From: Rhynochetos jubatus | Lineage: Eukaryota > Chordata > Aves > Eurypygiformes > Rhynochetidae | Assembly (NCBI GenBank): GCA_027574665.1 | Contig: CM050648.1 | Coordinates: forward strand, 49,567,200-49,631,199 | Length of the DNA stretch: 64,000 bases | Reading direction: 5' to 3' | In this document: positions 42,301-50,173 of the stretch, piece after piece | Layout of the letters: the number at the start of each line of letters is the position of its first letter | How positions within the stretch are numbered: the first letter of the stretch is position 1 | Program-made: the position numbers and the translations under genes | Notes under the pieces: generated by a model | What the model was told of the DNA's origin: nothing | Database searches by the model: none | The model's input: only the letters and a program-made list of their open reading frames with translations

Positions 42301-43841
42301 TCCTTGAGAAGTGCATGTCTTAGATAAAGGGGGGGGGGAAATAGGAAAGGAAGAAAAAAGGAACAAAATGCAAATACGCACCAGCAGCACGGAAATTAAT
42401 GTAAAACCTGTCATCCTTTTAGGCAACATCCTACCTGAAAGTACTTGCAACAAACACTTCAACAAAAGAGCCGTCCTGGAAGGAAATAATTCTAACAGCA
42501 ACGAGGTGATTACATACCTTGGGGTCTCAATACGGTGAGAGCAAGACCGAGGGAATCAGTCACCTTCTTTTCTTCAAAAGCATTTAGATACAAGCCTGAC
42601 AGGGAAGAGCGGGAAGTTTGGAACCAACAGCATCTCCTCTCTCTGGTGAGGGAGCGCTGGTCGGAGCCCCGGCTAACCCTCTGCTGCTGCCCCAAGCATG
42701 AGGCCACCTTTATATCAGCACTACTCAATTCCTACACATTAGTATTTTCTTTGTCGCTATGGGATGAACATCCTTAAGTGTGGTACCTCTCTAAACTCTT
42801 TGTTTCCCACATATCCTTTATAAAAAAATGAGTTTCAGAGGGCAGCACGTAAGGGAATGTCAACACTCCTCAGGCAGGGTAGTGTTGTGTTTTGGCCTGG
42901 CTGTAACAGAGCAGAGAATTCCCACACCCCCCCCGCGCAGATCCCGCCTGGAGCGGGAGAAGAGCGCTGTGGCTCGCACCGCGAGCGGGAGTTTCCCCGC
43001 CAACCCACGGTCACACTTCCCCGTGCTACTCCTTCATCCAAGTTCCACGAAAGCCTCGATCAGTCTTTTCCAAGCCACAAATGAAAGGCAACTTGGCCAC
43101 CGAGTTTTTGGTTAGTCTTCCTGCTCCTCGTGCTATCCATCAAGGTAAAAAGTTGCCTTCATCCAGAGACTTCCAGATCCATCCCACAGATGCCATATGC
43201 ACCTCAGATGCTATAAGCGCTCCATGATGTCCCCGATGCCCCGCAAGGCAGACAAGCACCCCAATTCCCAGAAGTTTGAGGCAAAAAAGCTGCTCGCCCC
43301 GAACTTTCGGCTCACCCGTGGAACACCCCCTTGGCGGTGGCCGCTGCCGCTCTCCCCGCCGCCCTTCTCCACGGCTCGTCCTGCAGCAAGGGCAGGACAG
43401 CGGGCTCCGAAGGACGCCCGGCTGCCCACCCCGTCCTCCCGATCCCTGCTCCCAAGCAGTGGGCAGCGCGACACGCCACGTAAGTCGCGATACTGGTGCC
43501 ATCCCGCAGCTGGCGAAGCACTCACCTGGGGGCAGCTGGAAGTTGGCCGGTAACTGGAGGGTGGCCGTGGGCGGCTCCTTCGGGGCCACGGGCCGTGGGC
43601 CCCCGGGGGCAGCCACCCGCGCCACCAGGGTCCCCCCAGGGGGGGCCGCCAGGCGCGGCGGCGGCTGCGGGACGGCGGAGGGCGCCGGGCCGCCGGGCAC
43701 CTTGGCGGCGGGGCTGTCCCGGTCGGGCGCCAGGCCCGCGGCGGGAGCGCAAAGGATCCTGGCGGGCGGCGCGGCGGCCGCCTGCTCCGGGTGCCCGCCG
43801 GGCATCAGCCTGACGGGGGCCGCCGCCGCCGAGGTGCTCAT
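1580..43841 (-). CDS. TAF4B: TAF4B, TFIID subunit 4b (exons 1-11; 3' exons outside window)
   Basis: TAF4B is a TBP-associated factor of the general transcription complex TFIID. It pairs with TAF12 through a histone fold and is enriched in gonads, where it supports germ-cell transcription (family knowledge). Eleven exons with AG/GT borders and matching phases join into an open frame of 692 codons. Order along the protein: Ala/Pro-rich N-terminus (1-106), linker (107-247), TAFH/NHR1 domain (about 248-345), Ser/Thr/Val-rich linker with Lys-Pro-Val repeats (to about 556), a conserved [10 protein letters not shown] motif in exon 9, and the start of the C-terminal TAF4 domain ([19 protein letters not shown] onward). 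Human TAF4B is about 860 residues, so roughly 170 C-terminal residues lie left of position 1. Joined coding segments, 5' to 3': 43841-43526, 27731-27583, 26842-26735, 22474-22307, 22196-22074, 19938-19849, 16419-15841, 10688-10553, 9962-9857, 4600-4431 (or from 4603), 1710-1580. TAF4B rather than TAF4 is favoured by the detailed match in exons 5, 6, 10 and 11. Confidence 0.96.
1711..4430 (-). other. TAF4B: TAF4B intron 10
   Basis: About 2.7 kb. A GC-richer patch at about 2090-2560 gives several overlapping short ORFs in different frames and no recognisable product. No named repeat was seen. Confidence 0.75.
4431..4603 (-). CDS. TAF4B: TAF4B exon 10 (start of C-terminal TAF4 domain)
   Basis: This exon carries [19 protein letters not shown] and continues through Cys-Ile-Leu-Ala-Thr-Asn-Ser-Glu-Leu to Ile-Leu-Asn-Ile-Gly. 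That is the start of the conserved C-terminal domain holding the histone fold that pairs with TAF12. The acceptor is a TAGTAG tandem: the AG at 4605-4604 starts the exon at 4603 and the AG at 4602-4601 starts it at 4600. Both keep frame and differ by one Ser before Arg-Glu-Glu-Asp-Asp. The shorter form matches the human protein better. The donor is ACATAG|GTGAG. Confidence 0.96.
6276..6317. repeat. (TA)n/(TG)n microsatellite
   Basis: An almost uninterrupted TA dinucleotide run with a short TGTGTG interruption near its left end, inside TAF4B intron 9. Confidence 0.9.
8078..8144. repeat. T/G-rich low-complexity tract
   Basis: The plus strand is almost only T and G, with runs such as TTGGTTGGTTG and GTTTGGGG. 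It resembles tracts at 30061-30124 and 53691-53825. Confidence 0.7.
9857..9962 (-). CDS. TAF4B: TAF4B exon 9
   Basis: 106 bp: two bases finish Gly557, then 34 codons (residues 558-591) and two bases of residue 592. It contains [20 protein letters not shown], a highly conserved TAF4-family stretch just before the C-terminal domain. The acceptor is GTTTTAG|GTTCC and the donor CTTCAG|GTAAAA. Confidence 0.96.
9963..10552 (-). other. TAF4B: TAF4B intron 8
   Basis: About 590 bp between exons 8 and 9. A plus-strand ORF of 78 codons runs from 10334 into exon 8 but is antisense shadow. No repeat was recognised. Confidence 0.8.
10553..10688 (-). CDS. TAF4B: TAF4B exon 8
   Basis: 136 bp: 45 codons (residues 512-556) plus the first base of Gly557. 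It begins [18 protein letters not shown], with the VVQQPSG motif conserved in human TAF4B, and ends Asn-Gln-Phe-Pro-Ala. The acceptor is CTTCTAG|GTAG and the donor CTGCAG|GTAAAG. It is linker sequence without a named fold. No ORF of this exon reaches 60 codons in its own frame, so it was found from splice phase and homology. Confidence 0.94.
10689..15840 (-). other. TAF4B: TAF4B intron 7
   Basis: About 5.2 kb. The only recognised element is a CR1 3' end at about 13027-13090. Scattered ORFs of 60-118 codons show no family resemblance. Confidence 0.75.
13027..13090 (+). mobile_element. CR1 LINE 3'-end fragment
   Basis: The segment runs GGGTTGGAACTAGATGATCT ... CTTCCAACTCTAACC and closes with ATTCTATGATTCTATGA, the 8-bp tandem terminal repeat typical of avian CR1. 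It is plus-strand, about 65 bp, and severely 5' truncated. It lies antisense to TAF4B. Confidence 0.9.
15841..16419 (-). CDS. TAF4B: TAF4B exon 7 (end of TAFH domain plus KPV-repeat linker)
   Basis: 579 bp, 193 codons (residues 319-511), the largest exon, phase 0 at both ends. It opens [20 protein letters not shown], the last TAFH helix, then becomes a Ser/Thr/Val/Ala-rich linker. Lys-Pro-Val recurs six times, often preceded by Leu-Gln plus two residues and followed by Ser/Thr-Ala-Val. The segment [11 protein letters not shown] and the tail QQVVKVKQL match the human linker end. The acceptor is CTTGTAG|AAAAGC and the donor CAGTTG|GTAAG. An antisense ORF of similar length over this exon is a shadow. 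Confidence 0.96.
17997..18017. repeat. Short perfect inverted repeat
   Basis: Arms ATGGGTCAG and CTGACCCAT are separated by GGT. Isolated in intron sequence and probably incidental. Confidence 0.6.
19062..19274 (-). mobile_element. CR1 LINE 3' fragment
   Basis: The plus strand reads the complement of a CR1 tail: GGCTGGAAAAGACCTTTGAG, then ATCATCAAGTCCAACC, and CAGGGATGGTGGCTCAGCCAC further on. The element therefore runs on the minus strand, sense to TAF4B, and is strongly 5' truncated. It resembles the copy at 51744-52435. Confidence 0.85.
19849..19938 (-). CDS. TAF4B: TAF4B exon 6 (TAFH domain, middle)
   Basis: 90 bp, 30 codons (residues 289-318), phase 0. It begins [20 protein letters not shown] and ends Leu-Val-Pro-Phe-Leu-Lys. 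The match to the human TAFH helices is nearly residue for residue. The acceptor is CTCTTAG|GAAG and the donor TCAAG|GTAAGTG. Confidence 0.97.
19939..22073 (-). other. TAF4B: TAF4B intron 5
   Basis: About 2.1 kb. A moderately GC-rich stretch lies around 20520-20760. No repeat family or exon was recognised. Confidence 0.75.
22074..22196 (-). CDS. TAF4B: TAF4B exon 5 (TAFH/NHR1 domain, first part)
   Basis: 123 bp, 41 codons (residues 248-288), phase 0. It reads [20 protein letters not shown] and continues to [12 protein letters not shown], the first helices of the TAFH (NHR1) domain, a protein-interaction module shared by TAF4, TAF4B and ETO-family corepressors. The acceptor is CCACACTAG|GAG and the donor CTACTG|GTGAG. 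Confidence 0.97.
22197..22306 (-). other. TAF4B: TAF4B intron 4 (110 bp)
   Basis: A very short intron between exons 4 and 5, from donor ACA|GTAAGG to acceptor CCACACTAG|GAG. Confidence 0.9.
22307..22474 (-). CDS. TAF4B: TAF4B exon 4
   Basis: 168 bp, 56 codons (residues 192-247), phase 0 at both ends. It begins [18 protein letters not shown] and ends Thr-Ser-Ala-Ser-Thr. The acceptor is TTTTCAG|CCA; the donor ACA|GTAAGG lacks the usual final G of the exon but has a good intronic consensus. This is low-complexity Thr/Val/Pro linker immediately before the TAFH domain. Confidence 0.92.
22475..26734 (-). other. TAF4B: TAF4B intron 3
   Basis: About 4.3 kb of AT-rich intron with A runs near 23321. 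No named repeat or coding exon was seen. Confidence 0.75.
26735..26842 (-). CDS. TAF4B: TAF4B exon 3
   Basis: 108 bp, phase 0 at both ends, 36 codons (residues 156-191). It begins [20 protein letters not shown], the counterpart of the human Asn-Ser-Ser-Ser-Gln-Leu-Ile block. The acceptor follows an A/T-only tract read as poly-T on the minus strand, and the donor is ATACAG|GTAG. It is a Thr/Val/Pro-rich linker without a named domain. Confidence 0.95.
26843..27582 (-). other. TAF4B: TAF4B intron 2
   Basis: About 740 bp. A/T runs at 26846-26860 and 27325-27340. Nothing else was recognised. Confidence 0.8.
27583..27731 (-). CDS. TAF4B: TAF4B exon 2
   Basis: The acceptor is CTCCAACAG|GA and the donor GTACAG|GTAA. 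Two bases complete Gly106 and 49 codons follow (residues 107-155), beginning [17 protein letters not shown]. This is the conserved TAF4-family block after the Leu-Pro-Pro-Gly of exon 1. It ends in phase 0 on Ala-Val-Gln. Confidence 0.96.
28048..28071. repeat. (CA)n microsatellite, interrupted
   Basis: ACACACACACTGCACACACA and onward, in TAF4B intron 1. Confidence 0.85.
30061..30124. repeat. T/G-rich low-complexity tract
   Basis: The plus strand is nearly all G and T (GGGTTGGGTTGGTTTTGGTG and onward to a T run). Same character as the 8078 and 53691 tracts. Confidence 0.7.
32576..32626. repeat. Imperfect inverted repeat (hairpin)
   Basis: The left arm 32576-32597 and right arm 32605-32626 pair at 20 of 22 positions around a 7-base loop TTATCAT. 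The core arms are ATGTATGTGGT and ACCACATACAT. It is in intron 1 and resembles no named repeat known to me. Confidence 0.85.
36677..37545 (-). mobile_element. CR1 LINE, 5'-truncated, with ORF2 C-terminal remnant
   Basis: The minus strand encodes the C-terminal end of the CR1 reverse-transcriptase ORF, including [53 protein letters not shown] and [20 protein letters not shown]. It is inactive: a frameshift lies near 37403, and a TGA at about 37295 interrupts the Met-Ser-Gln-Gln-Cys-Ala-Leu-Ala motif. The 3' end is the CCAACCCC...ACTCTGTGAATC type at 36677-36700. It lies in TAF4B intron 1, same strand as the gene. Confidence 0.95.
43526..43841 (-). CDS. TAF4B: TAF4B exon 1 (start codon, Ala/Pro-rich N-terminus)
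   Basis: ATG at 43841-43839 opens [16 protein letters not shown] and the exon runs to the donor CCCCCAG|GTGAGT, last exon base 43526. It encodes residues 1-105 plus the first base of Gly106. The tail [11 protein letters not shown] closely matches the corresponding human stretch, where the same Leu-Pro-Pro-Gly precedes Thr-Val-Leu-Ile. The rest is GC-driven Ala/Pro/Gly sequence with little conservation. The start was chosen because no in-frame ATG is seen nearby upstream. Its context is weak (T at -3, A at +4). Confidence 0.93.
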
Positions 43842-43909
43842 GGAGGAGGAGGCGGCGAGGGGACGGGAGGCGGCCGCGTCGCGTAGAGCTCTGCGCCGCC
43901 CCGCAGCAT
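43838..43909 (-). CDS. Upstream ORF overlapping the TAF4B start (putative)
   Basis: An upstream ATG at 43909 opens a 23-codon frame beginning MLRGGAELYATRPP. Its TGA stop (43840-43838) overlaps the TAF4B start as ATGA. The uATG has G at -3, a better context than the main start. It matters only if transcription begins upstream of 43909, which the CpG island and TATA-like motif suggest. Translation is not demonstrated. Confidence 0.4.
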   Translation of the reverse strand: MLRGGAELYATRPPPVPSPPPPP

Positions 43910-44148
43910 CGCGGGCGGGGGACGCTCAGGCACTACCCCGGCCGCGGAAACACATGGTGTCCCCGCTTCTGCCGGCTCCCGGGCGCCGCGCACGTGGGCC
44001 CGGCGGCCCGGCCTCCCCTGCCAACGGCGGGAGGGAAGAAGGGAGGGCGGAGGGCGGGCCCACGCTACCGGCGCTCCCGACTGCGGCGGCGCCCGGCCCA
44101 GCCCGGCCCTCCGAGCCCGCCCGGCCGCGGCGCGCCCCCGCCCGCCTT

Positions 44149-44156
44149 GTTTATAG
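44149..44156 (-). promoter_or_regulatory. TAF4B: TATA-like element for TAF4B
   Basis: The minus strand reads CTATAAAC within the CpG island, about 310 bp upstream of the start codon. A start site about 30 bp downstream (near 44120) would give a 5' UTR of roughly 280 bases. Inference from motif and position only. Confidence 0.35.
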
Positions 44157-44640
44157 AGCCATGCGGATCGCCGCGCAGGCGCTGAGGTCTAGCTCCCGTC
44201 CCCACGGGTGGCTGAAGTTGGTGGCCCTTCCGGGGTCCAGCCCCCGGGGAAGGGGGTCTCACACCAGGGAGACGCCCCACCGGGCCCCCCTGGCAAGGTG
44301 AGGCCGTCCCCGCCTCGCTACGGGCCCCGGCCCTGCCGCCTCCGGGTGGCACCGCCCGCCGGTGTCGGCCAGCGTGGGCAGGTAGCGCGGGGGTGACCAC
44401 CCACCCGGGGGCTGCAGGCGGCCTTGGGACTTCCACCGAAACAGACGGAGCTCCCCCGAGCGCAGGGGGTTCCCCAGATCGCCATGCGGAGCGGAGCCGC
44501 ACTTGCCGCCAGGCCGGAGAGGCGAGAGCGGCGCGGGGCCGCGAGGACGGAGGGGACCCGGTTGTCCCGTTTGACCTTCGCCCCCAGGGCTCGACTGGGG
44601 GGACGTGCTGCCCGCTCCCCTCGCGCAGCAGGCGTAGCCC

Positions 44641-46529
44641 TTGAAGGATACATACAACGTGGCCTTTTTTAAACAATTTTCAACAGTTGTAACTGAAAGT
44701 TGTTGCTCGTTTGATGGGGATGTCAGCGTGACCTTCAGGAATTCAGTTGTGAGGGTTTTGCGCGTCGCAGCCGAGCGTGGGCTAAATGTCAGTAGGTTGT
44801 GCACAGGCTTCCCGCCTTTACCCGTAAAACCTGAGGGGCATTGCTCATCTGCCCAAGACGAGCACAGCGTAAGTGACCACAAAACCCGATGCCTGGTGTA
44901 CAGTTCATTTTAAAGCACAAAATCTAGGATACCAAAAAATATTACTAATTTTAATTGCTCTTATATTAATCATCCTTTGCAACTATGTTTTTCAGGTAGA
45001 AATGGAGACAAGAAACTCTAATACTTGAAGATACGCAGAAAAATAATGTCAAATATGAACAGAATACAAAAAAGCATGCAACTCCCTTCCATGCCCTGAC
45101 AGACAGTTCCATGCCCTGCTGCTTACAGGTTTCTCAGGCTGGGGAAGCAAAGGAAACACTCCTTTTTTTGGCCGTTTCCATTCACAGCCGTGTTTGATTT
45201 CACAGAACTGCTGCTTTAAAACGCCAGCAGCAGCAACTGAAACAGCTACAGAACAGGAATCGCTTGAGACAAAAACTGAAAGCATATGGCCACAGCTTAA
45301 TTGGTCGCAACGCAGATAACTGTACCCTCCCAAACTCCAATGGGACAGGTAACAACAGGCACGAGGATAAGTCGCACGGACTAGCTGCCCAAGTGCCTTA
45401 ATCTTTTACATGCATATCAAGTTCATCTTAACATGCTTTAATTGTTGCGTTAGTAGCCTTAACCTACCACAGAAAGCGCAGCTATCTCACCTGCATTTGC
45501 AACATAGCAGGTGAGAAACCCGGTGCCATATTCAGGGACACAAAAAAAACCCTATTTAGGATACAAACACAGTATTTGCTCCCTCACACAGCATCCCTGT
45601 TCCCTTCTCACCGCAGTTATCGCCTTGCCGCAGGTCTCACCGTGCCCACAGTTCCAGAAGAAACTCAGCCCAAAATCCCAAAGAGGCGGCAGTAGCAGTG
45701 GTTACGGTTTCCAAGTATGGGAGCAGGCTAGGGAAACAGTGGAAGAGGAGGCGATGGGATAATGCAAGGGAGGCATCCCTGTACCCCTTAGAGCTCCGCC
45801 AAATCTGTGCAAATGCCATCACTTCTCACGCACACAAAACTCTGTTACACGCACAAAGGAACAACCAGTGAGTTACCTCCCACATGACAAAGGGAGGTCT
45901 GAGACCAGGAGACAAGAAAACCGGTTCCAGAAAGGTGACTGACAGCAGAAGGCAGATCATGCAAGGGAAGGCACACTGACTGCTGTTCTTGGACTTGGGG
46001 AAGAACTGAGTTGGCTTATTACTTCAGGCCAACTTTTCCTCTTCTTGGGGCTATTCAACTTCTGGAGGAGTCTCAGACTTCCATGCAAATGCTCTGGAGT
46101 GTATCTGGGAGAGACAAAAAGAAACAGCTGAAGGCGACAGAAGTGTATGCACTAAAGCTGTGAGGCACAGCAGAGCGTGAAAAGAGGAACTAGAAAATAA
46201 GTACAGTGAGAGAAAAACGTACAGAGACTGCAAAAGGAGCATGGGAAGCGATATGAAAGACAGCATAGGAAAAGGTATAGCACAGTGATAATAAAGAGGA
46301 AGGGGGGAAACCTCCCATGGCAGAAAGCCCAGAAGATTTAGAAATACTCACATCTTAAAAAAGTACTAGGCTAGTTGAAGTGCCGTAAGTATCCTCTCCA
46401 AACAAAGCAGAGGCACCCATCAATACTATGAAAATAAATAGCACAGGAAATAAGAGTCCTTTTTCCACAGTGGAGGAATGTGTTATAATAGAGGACAATA
46501 TTACCAGCATGCAGACTTCACTACCCAAG
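44641..46529. other. Intergenic, upstream of TAF4B
   Basis: Single-copy-looking sequence between the CpG island and the solo LTR. No exon, RNA gene or named repeat was recognised on either strand. Confidence 0.7.
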
Positions 46530-47476
46530 TGTTGAGGTTTAGGCCAAGACAGCAACTGAGCACCGCGTGGTTGCTCACTCACTCCTCCCCTACAGTGGGA
46601 TGGGGAGCAGAAAATACAAGGGAAGGCTCGTGGATTGAGACAAGGACAGGGAGGGACCAGCTGTGGTCAAGGGCAAAACAGGCTCCACATGGGGAAGAAA
46701 AATCAATTTAATTAGCTACCAATCCAATCAGAGTAGGATAATGACAGACAAAACATCTTAAAATCACCTTCCCAGGCTCAGCTTTGCTCCCCAGTTTCTC
46801 TACCTCCCACCCAGCAGCGCAGGGGGACAGGCAATGGGGGTTGTGGTCAGTCCATCACACGCTGTCTCTGCTGCTCCTTCCTCCTCAGGGGGAGGGATCC
46901 TCATACTGCCCCTGCTCCAGCCTGGGGTCCCTCCCACAGGAGACAGTCCTCTACCAGCTTCTCCAGCCTGAGTTCTTCCCGTGGGCTGCAGTTCTTCACA
47001 AGCTGCTCCAGCGTGGGTCCCTTCCATGGGGTGCCGTCCTTCAGGAGCAGCTTGCCCCAGCGTGGTTTTCCCATGGATTCACAGCCTGTTCAGGCATCCC
47101 CCTGCTCTGGCCTGGGGCCCTCCATGGGCTGCAAGAGATCTCTGCTCCCTTGTGACCCTCCATGGCTGCAGGGGTACAGCCTGCCCTCTCACCACAGGCT
47201 GCACGGGAACCTCTGCTCTGGCCACCTCCTCCCAGCCTTTCCTCACTGACCTGGGTGTCTGCCTGCTTGTCTCTCATCCCACTCCTCTCTCTGCTGCAGG
47301 TTCCCCAGCAGGGGTTTTTCCCCTTTTAAATACGTTATCCCAGAGGCGCTGCCACCATCCCTGACTGGCTCGGACATGGCCAGAGGTGGGTCTGACTTGG
47401 AGCTGGGGAAGCTTCTAGCAGCTGCTCACAAGACCCACCCCTGTAACCCCTCCCCAGGTACCAAAACGCCACCACA
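46530..47476 (-). mobile_element. Solo LTR, avian class III ERV-like
   Basis: 947 bp with TG...CA ends (the minus-strand start reads TGTGGTGGCGTTTTGG). It is flanked by CAAG on both sides (46526-46529 and 47478-47481), consistent with a short target-site duplication. On the minus strand the 3' part reads CTTGTCTCAATCCACGAGCC and a stretch ending TTGGCCTAAACCTCAACA, similar to LTRs I know from bird genomes. The central part has degenerate tandem units with GCTGGAGCAG, GAACTGCAGCCC and GGGACCC. No internal viral genes flank it, so it is a solo LTR. Overlapping ORFs inside it are artefacts of the repeats. Confidence 0.8.
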
Positions 47477-47481
47477 TCAAG

Positions 47482-50099
47482 TGAAATGCAAAAAAATCAC
47501 AACAGCAAGGAACAAAGCATATGGAATTTTAAAGCCATTTTATTAACTGAACAGGTTACAGCACATGTAAGGGAAGTTACTTTTGTCACTACTTGGAGTT
47601 TCAGAGTTTAAAAAAATAATAATCTTTATTTTCTTGGGTTATTGCTACACCAAAAAACCTCACATGCATTGAAAAACTCTGAATTAAGTCACTGTTCTTG
47701 TCTACAGTTCCCCCCCCCACCCAAGACCTTGTCTGAGAGGTACTGATGGCAACTGCTTTCCAAAGTCAGCTGAAGGTACATCTAGCTGTTCATTCCATGG
47801 ATGCCCGGCCTTGGCAAATTGACCTGCTTTACTACCTCAAATAACTATGCATGGACTCGTGACCCTGATGCAGTGTCTTTACCTTTCCAGGCATAGGACA
47901 GCATTACTGCAAACGACAGCTCAGGTTTCCTTCCCAGGAGCCACCATGTTATATACTGCCCGTATTTCAGTCTGCGTGACCCCTTTCCAAGAGCCGAGGC
48001 TCACACAGCGCACACCGAATCAGTCTCTGCTGTACTAAGCTTTCTTGAGGTTTTCAAATAGCATATTTAAAATACAAACCAACTACCCACTCTCCAGAAT
48101 TCCTGTCCAGGCAGCACCTGGACACCTTAACTCTTCCAAAGACAGACCTTCATACTTAAATCAGTTTCATATCCAATACTTCGGTGTTTTAGTTTCCTAC
48201 AACCCTATAAAATCCATCTAATACGCTTCAGGGTTTTTAATCTGTCCATGATCCTTTTTACAAAAGCTTTATTTTCGTTCCCATTGATAAATCATCAATT
48301 AAATACAACCAGCAAATTAGGTGGAATGAGAAACTTGTAATATTTGCCTTAAGCTTTTCTGAAATGACAGACACTTGGCAGCTCTATGGAATTAACTTAA
48401 GCATCTAACTGCAACATGAGGGGAAGAAATACGTGTGAAGATTTAATCTCGTGAGTTAAAATAGTTCATTTTAATGGGAAAAATGAAAAGCTTACCATGA
48501 AACAAGTTAAATAGTGACAAAGAACACTGTCTTCAGGAAAGAACACACTTCAGGAAAAGATGCTGAAAGAAAAAGAGATAGTGTAGAGAAGAGCAGTAAA
48601 AATCAGAACAGAAAATTTCACACACACCCAAAGAGAGAACAAGCTATTGGAAATGCAGAAACAGAAGATATGACCAGAAAGATTCAGTAATGGGAATACG
48701 GTTGCACATGTGAATTTATATACTAATGAAAACAATCAAGTGAAATCATGACTGGCTATCTGATAGCCTCAGGAACCACACCTCTACATTAAGCTTGTGA
48801 TTTGAGCAGATTTTTCTAAATTTGTCAACAGTTTGCCCTGCTTTCTCTGTCTTGACCGTTGATCTTTTACGGTGGTACCTCTTTCTTTTGGACACTGAGG
48901 TGACAGGTGCCAAACCAAACATTACACTTATTTACATAAGTCAAGCCCTGTTCCATGAAGTAATGCAGCTTCAACACCTTTTAAAACACTCAGAAGTACA
49001 ACAGGAAGGTAACAAAATAATTAGGCATATTAAGGCTTGCTTGGCTATATTGAGCTACCAGTAACAGGAGGGTGAACTGAACACGGAGCTTAGCCATACG
49101 GCGAGGCACGTTAAGTCCCGCCGAGGAAAGCCTTTCTGGATATCCACCTGCAGTTCCTGCTGCTTTGGGGAACCCAAAGCCACGTCACAAAGCCACAGAA
49201 GCGATCTGATGAGGCGGGAAGGTCAGGGAAGCACATACACCTCACAAGCTAGGCTTTAAGTGCAGAAAGAATACTGGAAGGCTAAGTGAATGAAGGGAGA
49301 AAGAAGGGAGGTGTGGGCACAAGTGGTAGAAGTGAGTAGCTGGAAATACACAGTAAAAGGAAATAGGTACAGTTAAAATGCCTCTACAAAAGAGATTCAC
49401 AGTATTAAAGGCTTAGCCATTGGGCACAGATTTACTCTCTGTGTTCCACTGAGAATGTACAAAACCCAAAAGCATCCAAGACTTAACATTTTAAAATTAT
49501 ATAACTGTAGTAAGAAGTCATACTAGCTATCACTTGCTATCCAGTAAAATTCATTAAAAGAACACAGTTCTTCACTGAAGCTGCAGTGGCCTGTGATAAT
49601 ACAGCATTATGTAAAGTGACATTGCCAATCTATTTTTCACAAATAATGTACAGCATTGCAACATGTAGTAAATAAAACAGCACAAAAATGGAACTTTACT
49701 GGACTCGTCATACCACTGAGCAGTAATTACCCCTTTTTTGCAAGAAGTTATAGTAGTAAAGGAAAGAAAAATAGAGCTTCTTACAGATTTTACATATCTT
49801 GTACCAACGTCAACCACTGCAATCATCAGCTCTTGGGAAACATGTTAACAGCTTTTTGTGGCAAAGAGACCTGCAGGAAAAAAAGAAGACCAGGTGAATA
49901 TATGCCTCTGCACAGTGCGGGATGAACAAGAATATTTGGTTCAGCACAGCTATAGCTCCATCAAGTTTCAGAGAAACTACAGAACTCAGCTAAGGAAGAA
50001 GCAAGTTCATTCACCAACTCTGTGCACTGCAGACAATTACTGATGCTTAGAGCTTCAAAAACATAAAACAGACATCATAATTGTTTGGCCACAGGTATT
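47482..50099. other. Intergenic between PSMA8 relic and solo LTR
   Basis: AT-rich sequence with no recognised exon, RNA gene or repeat family. Short ORFs only. Confidence 0.65.
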
Positions 50100-50173
50100 T
50101 TTCTCTCTTTTCAGATGCTTTTTCCCTTCTCTGTTTCTGCAACTTGCATTTCAATATATTTTGTACTAAAAAT
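50100..50173 (-). pseudogene. PSMA8: PSMA8 exon 7 relic (C-terminus)
   Basis: The acceptor is TGCCTTACTCAG|ATT. It reads IFSTKYIEMQVAETEKGK, then Ser-Ile and TGA at 50113-50111. This resembles the family tail (Phe-Ser-Ala-Lys-Glu-Val-Glu, Val-x-Glu-Ile-Glu-Lys-Glu-Lys). Just after, GCATCTGAAAAGAGAG matches the Glu-Ala-Glu-Lys-Lys tail in a different frame, so a small indel caused the early stop. Confidence 0.78.

Larger units (their letters stand above)
27732..43525 (-). other. TAF4B: TAF4B intron 1 (about 15.8 kb)
   Basis: Exon 1 (phase 1) and exon 2 (two leading bases) join exactly to restore Gly106, as in human, so no exon is missing. The intron holds a (CA)n tract near 28048-28071, a T/G tract at 30061-30124, a hairpin at 32576-32626, a CR1 copy at 36677-37545, and A runs at 38911-38933. 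GC-richer patches at 33590-33930, 34240-34740 and 40400-41350 give ORFs of up to 165 codons with no recognisable family or splice structure. Confidence 0.8.
43240..44640. promoter_or_regulatory. TAF4B: CpG island over TAF4B exon 1 and promoter
   Basis: About 1.4 kb of very GC- and CpG-rich sequence in an otherwise AT-rich window. It spans exon 1, the 5' UTR and the upstream region, and marks the TAF4B promoter. It includes an E-box CACGTG at 43991-43996 and an NRF1-like GCGCAGGCGC at 44173-44182. Base composition opens long ORFs on both strands here (up to 341 codons); these are artefacts. Confidence 0.9.

Noticed and set aside
43276-44301. Plus-strand ORF of 341 codons over the CpG island
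   Set aside because: It is antisense to TAF4B exon 1 and its promoter. Its Arg/Pro/Ala/Gly composition follows from GC content, overlapping long ORFs exist in all frames, and no family is recognisable.
46784-47364. Overlapping ORFs of up to 127 codons
   Set aside because: They fall inside the solo LTR and reflect its degenerate tandem units. They are not viral genes.
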